Source of the DNA: Thiocapsa roseopersicina
GTDB lineage: Bacteria; Pseudomonadota; Gammaproteobacteria; Chromatiales; Chromatiaceae
Assembly: GCF_900106925.1 (NCBI RefSeq)
Contig: NZ_FNNZ01000004.1
Location: 186,001 to 250,000 of the forward strand
Length of the DNA stretch: 64,000 bases
Reading direction: 5' to 3'
Shown here piece by piece: positions 43,600-52,147 of this stretch; position 1 is the first letter of the stretch, and each line of letters opens with the position of its first letter. Position numbers and translations under genes: made by a program. The notes under the pieces are model-generated. The model worked only from the letters and a program-made list of their open reading frames with translations. It ran no database searches and was not told the origin of the DNA.

Positions 43600-43944
43600 A
43601 TGACTCATACCGCCGTCCACACCCACAGCCCGCCTAAGCAGCGCCCCCTTCCCGTCGACGAGGACGGGTTCCTGATCGACCCGACGGATTGGAACGCAGG
43701 CATGGCCCGCGTCATGGCGGAGATCGACGAGATCGGGCCGCTCGGCCCCGACCATTGGTCGATCATCTACTACCTGCGCGAGCACCGTATGACCTACGGC
43801 GCCATCCCGCCGGTGTCGCAGATCTGCCGCACACACAGCATGGAGCGCGACTCCGTTCGTCGGCTCTTCGGCTCCTGCCGCCAGGCATGGCGCATCGCCG
43901 GATTGCCGCATCCGGGTGACGAAGCCTTGAGCTATATGAGCTAA
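43600..43944 (+). CDS. DsrC/TusE-family protein lacking both redox cysteines
   Basis: A 114-residue protein. LPVDEDGFLIDPTDWN, GPDHWSIIYYLREHR and RQAWRIAGLPHP are the DsrC-family signature. DsrC carries sulfur on two C-terminal cysteines (in QACRIAGLP and in the penultimate position). Here the first is Trp (QAWRIAGLP) and the second is absent (tail GDEALSYMS); another Cys lies three residues before the Trp. Family members without these cysteines have been grouped as regulatory (RspA-like), so a sensory or regulatory role is more likely than sulfur transfer. Its TAA stop is the first three bases of a dispersed repeat. Confidence 0.85.
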   Translation: MTHTAVHTHSPPKQRPLPVDEDGFLIDPTDWNAGMARVMAEIDEIGPLGPDHWSIIYYLREHRMTYGAIPPVSQICRTHSMERDSVRRLFGSCRQAWRIAGLPHPGDEALSYMS

Positions 43945-44025
43945 ACCGCGTCCGCGGCGGTATGCGCCGTTTTGGAATGGATCGGCGACGGCGGAAACCA
44001 TAAGTGTCGGAGCTGACGCGGTTTA
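43942..44025 (+). repeat. Dispersed inverted repeat, copy 5 (84 bp)
   Basis: TAAACCGCGTCCGCGGCGG at the left, ATGCGCCGTTTT inside, GCTGACGCGGTTTA at the right. The initial TAA (43942-43944) is the stop codon of the DsrC-like gene. Unlike the other main-family copies, the right end is not followed by AAAAT. Confidence 0.85.
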
Positions 44026-44064
44026 GGCTTTCAGGTGATTTCCGGGAAAGGAGCTGCCGACGCG

Positions 44065-44088
44065 TAGGGGCGAATTTATTCGCCCCTA
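44065..44088. repeat. Perfect palindrome TAGGGGCGAAT
   Basis: TAGGGGCGAAT (44065-44075) and ATTCGCCCCTA (44078-44088) form an 11-bp stem with a two-base loop. A second smaller hairpin (GCATCC/GGATGC, about 44110-44128) follows. Both sit between copy 5 of the dispersed repeat and the 3' end of convergent parC, so they could serve as terminator-like structures for either gene. Confidence 0.6.
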
Positions 44089-44188
44089 AATCCCCCGCAG
44101 GTCGTTCGGGCATCCGCAGTCGGGATGCGGAATTACGGAAATTGCCTGAAATCGTGTGCGCTTCCGTTCGATGTCTCGCTGAGCCGAC

Positions 44189-46450
44189 CTACGCCACCGA
44201 CAGACCTTCCACCCGCTGGAACCCCCGCGGCAGCAGACGCCCGCGCCGCCCGCGCTCCCCTTGATAGACATCCAGATCGGCCGACTTCAAGGTCAGCGTC
44301 CGCTTGCCCGAGAGCAACACCAGGCTCCCGCCCTCCGGCACCACCGCGAGCGCAATGACCAACTCCTCCCGTGCCGCGACGCGGGCCGACGGGATGCCGA
44401 TGATCTTGTTGCCTTTGCCTCGCGGCATCTCGGGAAGCTCCGAGACCGGAAACAGCAGCAAATGGCCCGCGGTGGTGACGGCCGCGAGCCTGGCGCCCTC
44501 CAAGCCGCCGTCCTCTCCGGTCAACGCGAGCGGATTCAAGACCTCGGCGCCCTTGGGCAGGCTCAGTACCGCCTTGCCGGCCTTGGCCTTGGCGTAGAGG
44601 TCCTCCATCCGGGCGATGAACCCGTATCCGGCATCCGACGCCATCAGCACGCGACTCTCGGGCGCCTCGCCCAGCACCGCCACGAAACGCGCGCCGGCGG
44701 GCGGATCGAGTCGGCCGGTCAAAGGCTCGCCTTGCCCGCGCGCAGACGGCAGGCTATGTGCCGGCAATGAATAGCTACGCCCGGTCGAATCGAGAAAGAC
44801 GACGGCCTGACTGCTGCGCACCCGCACCGCCATGAGGAACCGATCCCCGGAGCGGTAGCTCAGCCCGGCCGGATCGACCTCGTGCCCCTTGGCCGCGCGC
44901 ACCCAACCCTTCTCGGACAGCACCACCGTCACCGGCTCGCTGGGCGCCAGATCGATCTCGTCGATCGCCGCCGCGCTGGCTCGTGCGACCAGAGGCGAGC
45001 GCCTCGGGTCGCCGTGCTTCTCGGCATCGGCCGTGATCTCTTCGGAGATCAGCCGCTTGAGCGCCGACGGATCGCCCAGAATGGCTTGCAGCCCGTCGCG
45101 CTCCTCGGCCAGCTCCGCCTGCTCGGCGCGGATCTTCATCTCTTCCAGACGCGCGAGCTGACGCAGCCTGGTGTTGAGCACATAGTCCGCCTGGGCCTCG
45201 GAGAGCGCGAATCGCTCCATGAGCACCGGCTTGGGCTCGTCCTCCGCGCGGACGATGCGGATCACCTCGTCGATGTTGAGAAAGGCGATCAGCAGGCCGT
45301 CCAAGAGGTGCAGGCGCTCGAGGACCTTGTCCAGACGATGTTGCGAGCGCCGCCGGACCGTCTCGGTGCGGTACATGAGCCACTCGACGAGGATGTCGCG
45401 CAAGGTCATGACGCGCGGCCGGCCATTGAGCGCGATCAGGTTCATGTTGACCCGGTAGCTGCGTTCCAGGTCGGTCGTGGCGAAGAGGTGCGACATGAGG
45501 CGGTCGACATCGACGCGATTGGAACGCGGCACGATCACCAGCCGGGTCGGAAACTCATGATCGGACTCGTCGCGGAAGTCCTCGATCATCGGCAGCTTCT
45601 TGGCGTTGAACTGCTGCGCGATCTGCTCGAGCACACGGCTGCCCGAGACCTGATAGGGCAAGGCGATGATCACGATCTCGCCGCGCTCGACCTCGTAGAC
45701 GGCGCGCTGCTTCAGGCTCCCGCCGCCGGTCTGGTAGATCTTCGCGAGATCCTCGCGCGGGGTGACGATCTCGCCCGCGGTCGGAAAATCCGGCCCCGGC
45801 ACGAAGCGCATCAGGTCCTCGAGGGTCGCATCCGGATGATCGAGCAGATGGATGCAGGCGCGCGCGACCTCGCGCAGGTTGTGCGCGGGGATGTCGGTCG
45901 CCATGCCGACGGCGATCCCGGTCGCGCCGTTGAGCAGCAAGTTCGGCAGACGCGCCGGCAGCAGCTTCGGCTCCTCCAGTGTCCCATCGAAATTGGGCTG
46001 CCAGTCGACCGTGCCCTGGTCGACCTCGTCGAGCAGCAGGTCCGCGTAGGGCGTGAGACGCGACTCGGTATAGCGCATGGCCGCGAACGACTTGGGATCG
46101 TCCGGCGAGCCCCAGTTGCCCTGCCCGTCCACCAGCGGATAGCGATAGCTGAAGGGCTGCGCCATCAGCACCATCGCCTCGTAACAGGCCGAATCCCCGT
46201 GCGGATGGAACTTACCCAGCACGTCGCCGACGGTACGCGCGGACTTTTTGAACTTGGCCGCCGCCGAGAGCCCGAGCTCCGACATGGCGTAGAGGATGCG
46301 CCGCTGCACGGGCTTCAGCCCATCGCCCACATGGGGCAGCGCGCGGTCGAGGATGACGTACATGGAATAGTCCAGATACGCCTTTTCGGTGAAATCCTTC
46401 AGCGGCAGGCGCTCGAGGCCCTCCGCATTGTAGGTCGTGGTTTCGGTCAT
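44189..46450 (-). CDS. parC: DNA topoisomerase IV subunit A
   Basis: A 753-residue type IIA topoisomerase A subunit. [29 protein letters not shown], the quinolone-region [13 protein letters not shown] (Ser/Glu at the usual resistance positions) and the catalytic tyrosine in [14 protein letters not shown] are all present. A shortened C-terminal beta-propeller follows, as in ParC. It decatenates replicated chromosomes with ParE, which is not in the window. Confidence 0.95.
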   Translation of the reverse strand: MTETTTYNAEGLERLPLKDFTEKAYLDYSMYVILDRALPHVGDGLKPVQRRILYAMSELGLSAAAKFKKSARTVGDVLGKFHPHGDSACYEAMVLMAQPFSYRYPLVDGQGNWGSPDDPKSFAAMRYTESRLTPYADLLLDEVDQGTVDWQPNFDGTLEEPKLLPARLPNLLLNGATGIAVGMATDIPAHNLREVARACIHLLDHPDATLEDLMRFVPGPDFPTAGEIVTPREDLAKIYQTGGGSLKQRAVYEVERGEIVIIALPYQVSGSRVLEQIAQQFNAKKLPMIEDFRDESDHEFPTRLVIVPRSNRVDVDRLMSHLFATTDLERSYRVNMNLIALNGRPRVMTLRDILVEWLMYRTETVRRRSQHRLDKVLERLHLLDGLLIAFLNIDEVIRIVRAEDEPKPVLMERFALSEAQADYVLNTRLRQLARLEEMKIRAEQAELAEERDGLQAILGDPSALKRLISEEITADAEKHGDPRRSPLVARASAAAIDEIDLAPSEPVTVVLSEKGWVRAAKGHEVDPAGLSYRSGDRFLMAVRVRSSQAVVFLDSTGRSYSLPAHSLPSARGQGEPLTGRLDPPAGARFVAVLGEAPESRVLMASDAGYGFIARMEDLYAKAKAGKAVLSLPKGAEVLNPLALTGEDGGLEGARLAAVTTAGHLLLFPVSELPEMPRGKGNKIIGIPSARVAAREELVIALAVVPEGGSLVLLSGKRTLTLKSADLDVYQGERGRRGRLLPRGFQRVEGLSVA

Positions 46451-46501
46451 GCCGTCGTCTTGCGCTCACTGAATCCGCGGTCGCGCATGATGCGGCAAGA
46501 T

Positions 46502-46526
46502 GCGGCTCGGGACAAACCCGAGCCGC
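46502..46526. promoter_or_regulatory. 10-bp-stem hairpin upstream of parC
   Basis: GCGGCTCGGG (46502-46511), loop ACAAA, CCCGAGCCGC (46517-46526): a perfect stem in the parC/OYE gap. It lies in the parC leader (minus strand). No T-run follows. The gap also carries AGCT-type short repeats. Confidence 0.55.
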
Positions 46527-46706
46527 CCGAGGGAGCTGTTAGCTGTCAGCTCTCGGCTGCCGAAGCCCATATTGCAGACTCTGCCGAGAACGGCAACCCG
46601 TAACGGACAGAATTTCTGAACCGATTCGCGGACAAGTGTTGCCGAAAGGTAACTGAAAGCTGAACGCTGATAGCTCGCGGCCGATCACAGCCCCGCCCCC
46701 CCGAAA

Positions 46707-47807
46707 TCAGCTCCCACCCCCGTAACTCTGTAGCCAGTGTGCATAGGGCGCCGGGAGCATCCATGCAGCACGCTCGACACCCAGCTTGCGGGCGGCCGCG
46801 TAAGGCCAGTGCGGGTTCGCCAGGTGCGCGCGCCCGATCATGACCAGGTCCAATTGCTCGTCTGCCACGGCGCCTTGCGCGATCTCCGGATCGTCGAACC
46901 CCCAGGCGGACGCCACCGGGAGCCCCGACTCGCGCCGCACCCGCTCGGCGATCGGCGCGAGGAAACCCGGCGCCCAAGGGATCCGGGCGGTCGGCGTGGA
47001 GAAGCCGATGCTGACGTTCAAGAGATCGAGGCCGTGGCTCTTGAGCTGCTTGGCCAGCTCGACGGACTCGGCCAGGGTCTCGTCGTCGCGTCCGTCGTAT
47101 TCGATCACGCCGAACCGCGCGGTCAGGGGGAGATTCTCAGGCCAGACCTCGCGCACCGCATCGAGTGTTTCCAGCAGGAATCTGCAGCGGTTCTCCAGGT
47201 TCCCGCCGTAGGCATCGTCGCGCTGGTTGGAATGCGTGGAGAAGAAGCTCTGACCCAGATAGCCATGCGCGAAATGCAGCTCGAGCCACCGGAACCCGGC
47301 ATCCCGCGCGCGCAGTGCTGCCGCCTTGAAGTCGGAGCGCACCCGCGCGATGTCGTCCGGCGTCATCGCCTTCGGCACCTTCGGGAGATTCGCCCCGAAC
47401 GGGATCGCCGAGGGCGCGATGGTCTGCCAGCAACGCGCGTCGCCCTCCGGGATGTGGTCGTCGCCGTCCCACGGACGGTTCGCGCTCGCCTTGCGGCCGG
47501 CATGACCGATCTGAATGCCCGGCACGGCGCCGGCCGCCTTGATGGCCTCGACTGCGGGCATGAGCGCCTGCGCCTGCACGTCGTTCCAGAGACCGGTGCA
47601 GTTGGGCGTGATCCGCCCTTCCGGGGACACCGCGGTCGCCTCGACGATGACCAGACCGGCGCCGCCGCGTGCGAGACCGGCGAGATGCACCAGATGCCAG
47701 TCGTTGACGAGGCCGTCAATCGCCGAGTATTGGCACATGGGCGGCACGGCGATGCGGTTACGCAGCGTCACGTCTTTGAGCGTGAAGGGTTGGAACAGCG
47801 CGGGCAT
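46707..47807 (-). CDS. NADH:flavin oxidoreductase (Old Yellow Enzyme, YqjM/XenA type)
   Basis: A 366-residue TIM-barrel flavoprotein. NRIAVPPMCQYSA with the active-site Cys region, IQIGHAGRKAS, ELHFAHGYLGQSFFSTHSNQR with NLENRCRFLLE, and VMIGRAHLANPHWP match the thermophilic-like (YqjM) class of OYEs, NADPH-dependent enoate reductases. ATG 47807 has AAGGAG upstream. The physiological substrate is unknown. Confidence 0.9.
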   Translation of the reverse strand: MPALFQPFTLKDVTLRNRIAVPPMCQYSAIDGLVNDWHLVHLAGLARGGAGLVIVEATAVSPEGRITPNCTGLWNDVQAQALMPAVEAIKAAGAVPGIQIGHAGRKASANRPWDGDDHIPEGDARCWQTIAPSAIPFGANLPKVPKAMTPDDIARVRSDFKAAALRARDAGFRWLELHFAHGYLGQSFFSTHSNQRDDAYGGNLENRCRFLLETLDAVREVWPENLPLTARFGVIEYDGRDDETLAESVELAKQLKSHGLDLLNVSIGFSTPTARIPWAPGFLAPIAERVRRESGLPVASAWGFDDPEIAQGAVADEQLDLVMIGRAHLANPHWPYAAARKLGVERAAWMLPAPYAHWLQSYGGGS

Positions 47808-47866
47808 GGTCACTCCTTGGTCAAGTGGTCGAGAACTTTGGACAGTCTCTCACGCTTCGCCCAGGC

Positions 47867-48376
47867 TCAAGCGCTCGACACGAGGCGCTTTTCCATGAAC
47901 CGGTATTGGACAGAGCGCTCACCCGCGCTCCCGGCGCCGAAGCCGAGCGCGCGGTAAAGCGCCTCGGCACGCGGATTATCCTCCCGCACCTCGAGCGTGA
48001 GCTTGCAGCAGTCCCGACGTCTCGCCTCCGCCTCGATCGCCGCCAGCAGCGCGGTGGCGACACCCCGGCGCCGATGGCTCGGGAGCACCGCCAGATCATG
48101 GATATTGAGTAGCGGTCGGGCGCGGAAGGTCGAGAATCCCTGGAAGCAGATCGCCAGCCCGACGGCATTCTCGCCGTCGCAGGCCAGAAGCACGAGATGA
48201 TCCGGCACGCGTCGCAGTGCCGGCACCAGACGGTCCTGTACCTCTTCGGAGAGCGGCTCGCCGGCGCCCATGGCGTCCTCGGCGTAGGCGTTCAGCAAGG
48301 TCACGATAGCCTGCGCGTCGTCGGATCGATCGAGATCGGCGGGCCGGATCGGACCTGAAAACCGCTGTTGGTGCAT
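47867..48376 (-). CDS. GNAT-family N-acetyltransferase
   Basis: A 169-residue protein with the GNAT acetyl-CoA site VLPSHRRRGVATALLAAIE (about 97-115) and the C-terminal NPRAEALYRALGFG (about 135-148). It could acetylate a small molecule or a protein N-terminus; nothing in the sequence fixes the substrate. It is divergent from the CDF transporter gene. Confidence 0.88.
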   Translation of the reverse strand: MHQQRFSGPIRPADLDRSDDAQAIVTLLNAYAEDAMGAGEPLSEEVQDRLVPALRRVPDHLVLLACDGENAVGLAICFQGFSTFRARPLLNIHDLAVLPSHRRRGVATALLAAIEAEARRRDCCKLTLEVREDNPRAEALYRALGFGAGSAGERSVQYRFMEKRLVSSA

Positions 48377-48595
48377 CCTGATTCCCCTATGTCGCGCCGG
48401 CGGCCACGCCGGCGCTCAAACGGTCTGCCCCCGCGCCGCGAGGCTCGCCTATAATCGGCCGGCCCCGCTCCCGCGCGGCACACCAAGCGACCCCGGCGTC
48501 GGCAGCAGCCGGGACACCAACCCATCCACGACCCCGACGGCCCGGCAGCACTGCCGCGAGCGGCGGGCGAACGGCGACGATGGAGACGAGGATCC

Positions 48596-49522
48596 GTGGC
48601 ATCGATCGAGCGCGTCATGCGGTTGCGAAGCGAGCTGGAGGCGCGCTTGTTGTGGCTCTCGTTGGGCGCGACCGTCGTGATTGCCGGGCTCGGCATCCTC
48701 TTCGGCCTGCTCGCCCGCTCGCCCGCGATCCTCTTCGACGGATTCTTCTCGCTCGTCGATGTCGCGGTCACCTGGCTGACCCTTGTCGTTGCTCGGCTGG
48801 TCGCCGGCCAAGGCGACCGTCGTTTCCAGTACGGCTTCTGGCATCTGGAGCCGATGGTCATCGCTTTGAAGGCATCCGTGCTCATCGTCCTGGTCGCCTA
48901 CGCCTTCCTGAGCGCGGTGAACAGCATCCTCAAGGGCGGTTACGAGCCCGCGTTCGGCACCGCGCTCATCTACGCGGTGGCGGTCGCACTCATCTCCTAC
49001 GGGATGTGGTGGTGGATGGGCCGCCAGGCCGAGCGCATCGACTCGGGTCTGATACGCTTGGACGTGAAGGCATGGCTGATGTCGGCCCTGATCACCACCG
49101 CACTCCTGGTCGCCTTTGGCGCGGCGCTGGCGATGAAAGGCACCGAGGCGGAGGGCTTCATCCGCTACGTCGATCCCGTCGTGCTGGCGATCATCGCACT
49201 CTTCATCTTGCCGTTGCCTTTCCGCGAGGCACGCGAGGCGTTCGGCGAGATCCTGATGATCAGCCCGAGCGACATGGACGCGCATGTCCGTTCGGTCATG
49301 ACCGACTTCGTCGCCCGCCACGGCTTCCCCGAGTATCGGAGCTATCTTTCCAAGGCCGGCCGTGCCCGGTTCATCGAGATCTCCGTCCTGGTACCGCCCG
49401 ACCTCAGCCTGCCGGTCGGCGAGATCGACGCGCTGCGCGCCGAGATCGGCGACGCCATCGGCGGTGCGGGGCCGGATCGGTGGCTCACCATCGTCTTCAC
49501 CGCAGATCCGGTGCATCTTTGA
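48596..49522 (+). CDS. Cation diffusion facilitator (CDF) transporter
   Basis: A 308-residue protein starting at GTG 48596 behind GGAGACGAGG. There are six helices; the metal-site segments are ILFDGFFSLVDVAVT (about 42) and RLDVKAWLMSALITT (about 158). A C-terminal cytoplasmic domain (about 215-308) follows. It lacks the His-rich loop of the DmeF-like protein at 37871-38932 and has FDG/D in place of the classical HxxxD pairs in the first site, so metal preference may differ. Confidence 0.8.
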   Translation: MASIERVMRLRSELEARLLWLSLGATVVIAGLGILFGLLARSPAILFDGFFSLVDVAVTWLTLVVARLVAGQGDRRFQYGFWHLEPMVIALKASVLIVLVAYAFLSAVNSILKGGYEPAFGTALIYAVAVALISYGMWWWMGRQAERIDSGLIRLDVKAWLMSALITTALLVAFGAALAMKGTEAEGFIRYVDPVVLAIIALFILPLPFREAREAFGEILMISPSDMDAHVRSVMTDFVARHGFPEYRSYLSKAGRARFIEISVLVPPDLSLPVGEIDALRAEIGDAIGGAGPDRWLTIVFTADPVHL

Positions 49523-49540
49523 TCCGCATCCGACCCGCGA

Positions 49541-50740
49541 TCAGCCTGACCCCGTCGTCGCCTGACGGGGCGGGCAGCACAGCAGCCAATAGCTCGCGCC
49601 CGCTGCCAAGCCGCAGATCGCCATACCGAAGAGCATCGGCGTCGCATCCCCGGTATGCATCAGGCTGACCAGTGACCCCATCACCGCACCGAGCCCGAAC
49701 CGCGACGCCCCGGAGAAGGCCGATGCAGTTCCGGCCATCCGAGCGAAGTGCGCCATGAATCCCGCCATGGAATTGCCGAGCACCACCCCCGCCATCCCGA
49801 GATAGAGCAGGGTCGCGCCGACAATCGCCCACAGCGGCGGCGTCCCCCAAATGGCCAGCCCCAGCAGGATCACCGCCGACACGACCTGCACGCCTAGCCC
49901 CAAACGCAACAGCCGCTCCGCCCCTAAACGGACAACCAACCGGGCATTCTGGCTGGTCACCACCATCGCCAGGGCCACGTTCGCCCCGAAGAAGGCCCCG
50001 AACCAACCCACCGGTACCCCGTGCAGCTCGATGTAGACGAATGGCGAGGTGACGATATAGGTCATCATGCCGCCGAAGGAAAAGGCCCCGGTCAGCAGAT
50101 ACCCCAGACCGACGCGATGCCGGAGCAAGGTCAGGTAATTGCGCAGGACCCGAGCCAGCTCGGGCGGGTGGCGATCCGCGTGCGGAAGGGTCTCCGGGAT
50201 CAGCCGAAAGAAGAGCCCGCTCGCCGTCAAGCCCAAGACGAGGAGCGCGCCGAAAACCCAATGCCACTCCAGATAGGAGACGATGGCCCCGCCGATGGAC
50301 GGCGCCAGCAGGGGCGCCAGCGCCGTCGTCAACATCACCAGACTCATCACCCGCGCATAGTGATCGCGCTCGAAGAGATCCCGTACCAGGGCCGGTACCG
50401 TCACCGCGACCGCCGCGCCGCCAAGCCCCTGAACCGCGCGCCCCAACAGCAGCGTCTCCATCCGCTCGGCCAAGACACACATGAGCGCACCGAGGCAAAA
50501 CAGCGCCAACCCGCCGCCGATGGTCGCGCGCCGTCCAAGCACGTCCGAGGCCGGTCCCAACACCAATTGGGCCAGAGCAAAGACGCCCAGATACGCGGTC
50601 ACGCTCAGCTGAGCCAGCTCGATCGTCGAGTCCAAGTCCTGCGCGATCGCGGGCAGGCTCGGCAGATACATATCGATGGCAAAGGGCGTCAGGCCGGAGA
50701 GAAGGCCAAGCGTGAGGAGCGTCGAGAGGCGAATCTGCAT
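49541..50740 (-). CDS. Bcr/CflA family drug exporter
   Basis: A 399-residue MFS protein with twelve hydrophobic segments. TPFAIDMYLPSLPAIAQDL and GPASDVLGRRATIGGGL near the N-terminus and GRAVQGLGGAAVAVTVPALVRDLF are characteristic of Bcr/CflA drug:proton antiporters. ATG 50740 follows GGAGGG. It is convergent with the CDF gene. Confidence 0.88.
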   Translation of the reverse strand: MQIRLSTLLTLGLLSGLTPFAIDMYLPSLPAIAQDLDSTIELAQLSVTAYLGVFALAQLVLGPASDVLGRRATIGGGLALFCLGALMCVLAERMETLLLGRAVQGLGGAAVAVTVPALVRDLFERDHYARVMSLVMLTTALAPLLAPSIGGAIVSYLEWHWVFGALLVLGLTASGLFFRLIPETLPHADRHPPELARVLRNYLTLLRHRVGLGYLLTGAFSFGGMMTYIVTSPFVYIELHGVPVGWFGAFFGANVALAMVVTSQNARLVVRLGAERLLRLGLGVQVVSAVILLGLAIWGTPPLWAIVGATLLYLGMAGVVLGNSMAGFMAHFARMAGTASAFSGASRFGLGAVMGSLVSLMHTGDATPMLFGMAICGLAAGASYWLLCCPPRQATTGSG

Positions 50741-51305
50741 GGGCCCTCCGGGCCGAGCTGGGCCCGCAGGCCGCAGTGAAGAGAAAAAGAGGAGAAGAGT
50801 AACGAGCGGGGCGGACCTGTGCCAGCCCGTGGCACCGGTCCCGTCCAGGCGTGAAGCTCCGAAAAAGCCTCGTTCGCCAAGACGTGCCGCCAAGCCCACC
50901 CACGTGCTCGTGACACCGCTCCCGCGGTGTCACGCCTCTCCCGGCGCTCCGCGCCCAGTGCCACCCTCGGCTTGCATGACGAACGAGGCGCGGAACGACT
51001 CCAACCGGACGCCGAACCCGCCCGAGTAGCGCCCACGCATCGCCCTGCTACACTGGACCCATCGTGACCGGCGAAGCACTCATCATCGTCACGCATTGAT
51101 CGCCACGACTGAGAAAGGACCCTCATGGCGGAATCATCCCCTCCGATATCAGCCCCTGGCGCTTGCGGACGCGCATTCGGGAGAGCTCCAGACGCTGGCG
51201 TCGCCACTCCGATGCCCGGACTCGGTGTGGACCCCCCCCTATCGTGGCGACTTCGGTCGTTCTCAGGCCACCTTTGGGCTAGACTGCGAGCAGTCTCGTG
51301 CATGA
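50741..51305. other. Long gene-poor stretch with nested palindromes
   Basis: No credible gene was found. GTGACACCGC (50910-50919)/GCGGTGTCAC (50924-50933) is a perfect 10-bp hairpin with a four-base loop. It lies between outer inverted arms GCCTCGTTCG (50867-50876) and CGAACGAGGC (50980-50989). A frame from 51125 follows an AAAGGA ribosome-like site but its protein is low-complexity and looks decayed. The lower-GC accessory segment begins just after. Confidence 0.5.
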
Positions 51306-51596
51306 GGCTGGGCGTGCGATCTAGAACAGGTTCGCGCCGGCAGACAGTGGAGGATTTCATCGATCGAACTCACAAACGAGCTTGTTGCCCAATCACGTAT
51401 CATCGCAAAAGGCGAACGTATTCGTGATGTTCAAAGGCTTGTAGATCAGTATGGCGGCCGGCGGTCGAGATGGGTCTGGGGAAAGCAGTCCAGTTTTGAG
51501 TGAGAGGGTCATCGATACGAGTTTCACTGGTATGAGCACTACGGCATAGGACGATTTGAAACCAAACTAAAGCCGGTCCCACAGAAATGGTTGTAA
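51306..51596 (+). pseudogene. Remnant of a toxin-like C-terminal domain
   Basis: One frame reads ELTNELVAQSRIIAKGERIR, DVQRLVDQYGGRRSRWVWGK, QSSFE, an in-frame TGA (51501-51503), then EGHRYEFHWYEHYGIGRFET and KLKPVPQKWL, ending TAA 51594-51596. The segment RDVQRLVDQYGG followed by HWYEHYGIGRFE resembles C-termini of polymorphic toxins. No start codon or N-terminal part is present upstream (stop at 51303), and the TGA breaks it, so it is a fragment. Its stop overlaps the start of the next gene by ten bases, as in toxin-immunity pairs. Confidence 0.6.
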
Positions 51597-51913
51597 AGCT
51601 GAAATCCGAAAACCCCAACTATCCAGATCTGTCTGATGACCAACAGTATTTCGTCCTCGGCATAGAGGCGGATGAGTATCGGATACTGAATGACCTCGGC
51701 AAACCTTATCTTTATGATTCCACATTGTTCGATGCACTGGAATCGACTCAGCCGGGCGATTGGATAACGGAATTTGGCGAGGACGGCGAGCGCTATTCAT
51801 ATCCCGCACCTTTAAACGACCCTGGCTTTTTTGAAGATTTCTTTGACCATGAGCCTGCCCAAGTCTCGATATTCTGGCATCTGGTCAATCAAAGGCTCGC
51901 ACAAGCCACATGA
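51587..51913 (+). CDS. Probable immunity protein
   Basis: A 108-residue acidic protein: MVVKLKSENPNYPDLS, QYFVLGIEADEYRILND, DWITEFGEDGERYSYPAP and a final DFFDHEPAQVSIFWHLVNQR. It has no signal peptide or membrane segment. It starts inside the 3' end of a broken toxin-like fragment, and its acidic, single-domain make-up fits an immunity protein (inference). I recall similar small proteins next to polymorphic toxins but cannot name the family with certainty. Base composition is lower in GC than the core genes. Confidence 0.65.
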   Translation: MVVKLKSENPNYPDLSDDQQYFVLGIEADEYRILNDLGKPYLYDSTLFDALESTQPGDWITEFGEDGERYSYPAPLNDPGFFEDFFDHEPAQVSIFWHLVNQRLAQAT

Positions 51914-52086
51914 AGCCTTTTCCCTGACAACCGCTCCGAGCCGAGCCAGACCGCGTCGCCGAGTTTAGCGTATTATCGCTCGCTTCCTAATACGTGCAGG
52001 AGCTATTGATGAGTAATGATGTTTCACATCAATGCATCCTCAGTTCAGGCAGCTTCCCGATGCTCCATCGGCTGATTTAGCCGCGA

Positions 52087-52147
52087 GTTCAGGTGACAGA
52101 ACTTAACTTTCGCGTACGGCGGGAATTGAGTAAACTGTCACCAGAAC
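52087..52147. repeat. 13-bp inverted repeat at end of methyltransferase gene
   Basis: GTTCAGGTGACAG (52087-52099) and CTGTCACCAGAAC (52135-52147) are inverted copies with one mismatch, 35 bases apart. The right arm contains the stop codon of the minus-strand methyltransferase-like gene. It looks like the edge of an inserted repeat or mobile element. Confidence 0.55.
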
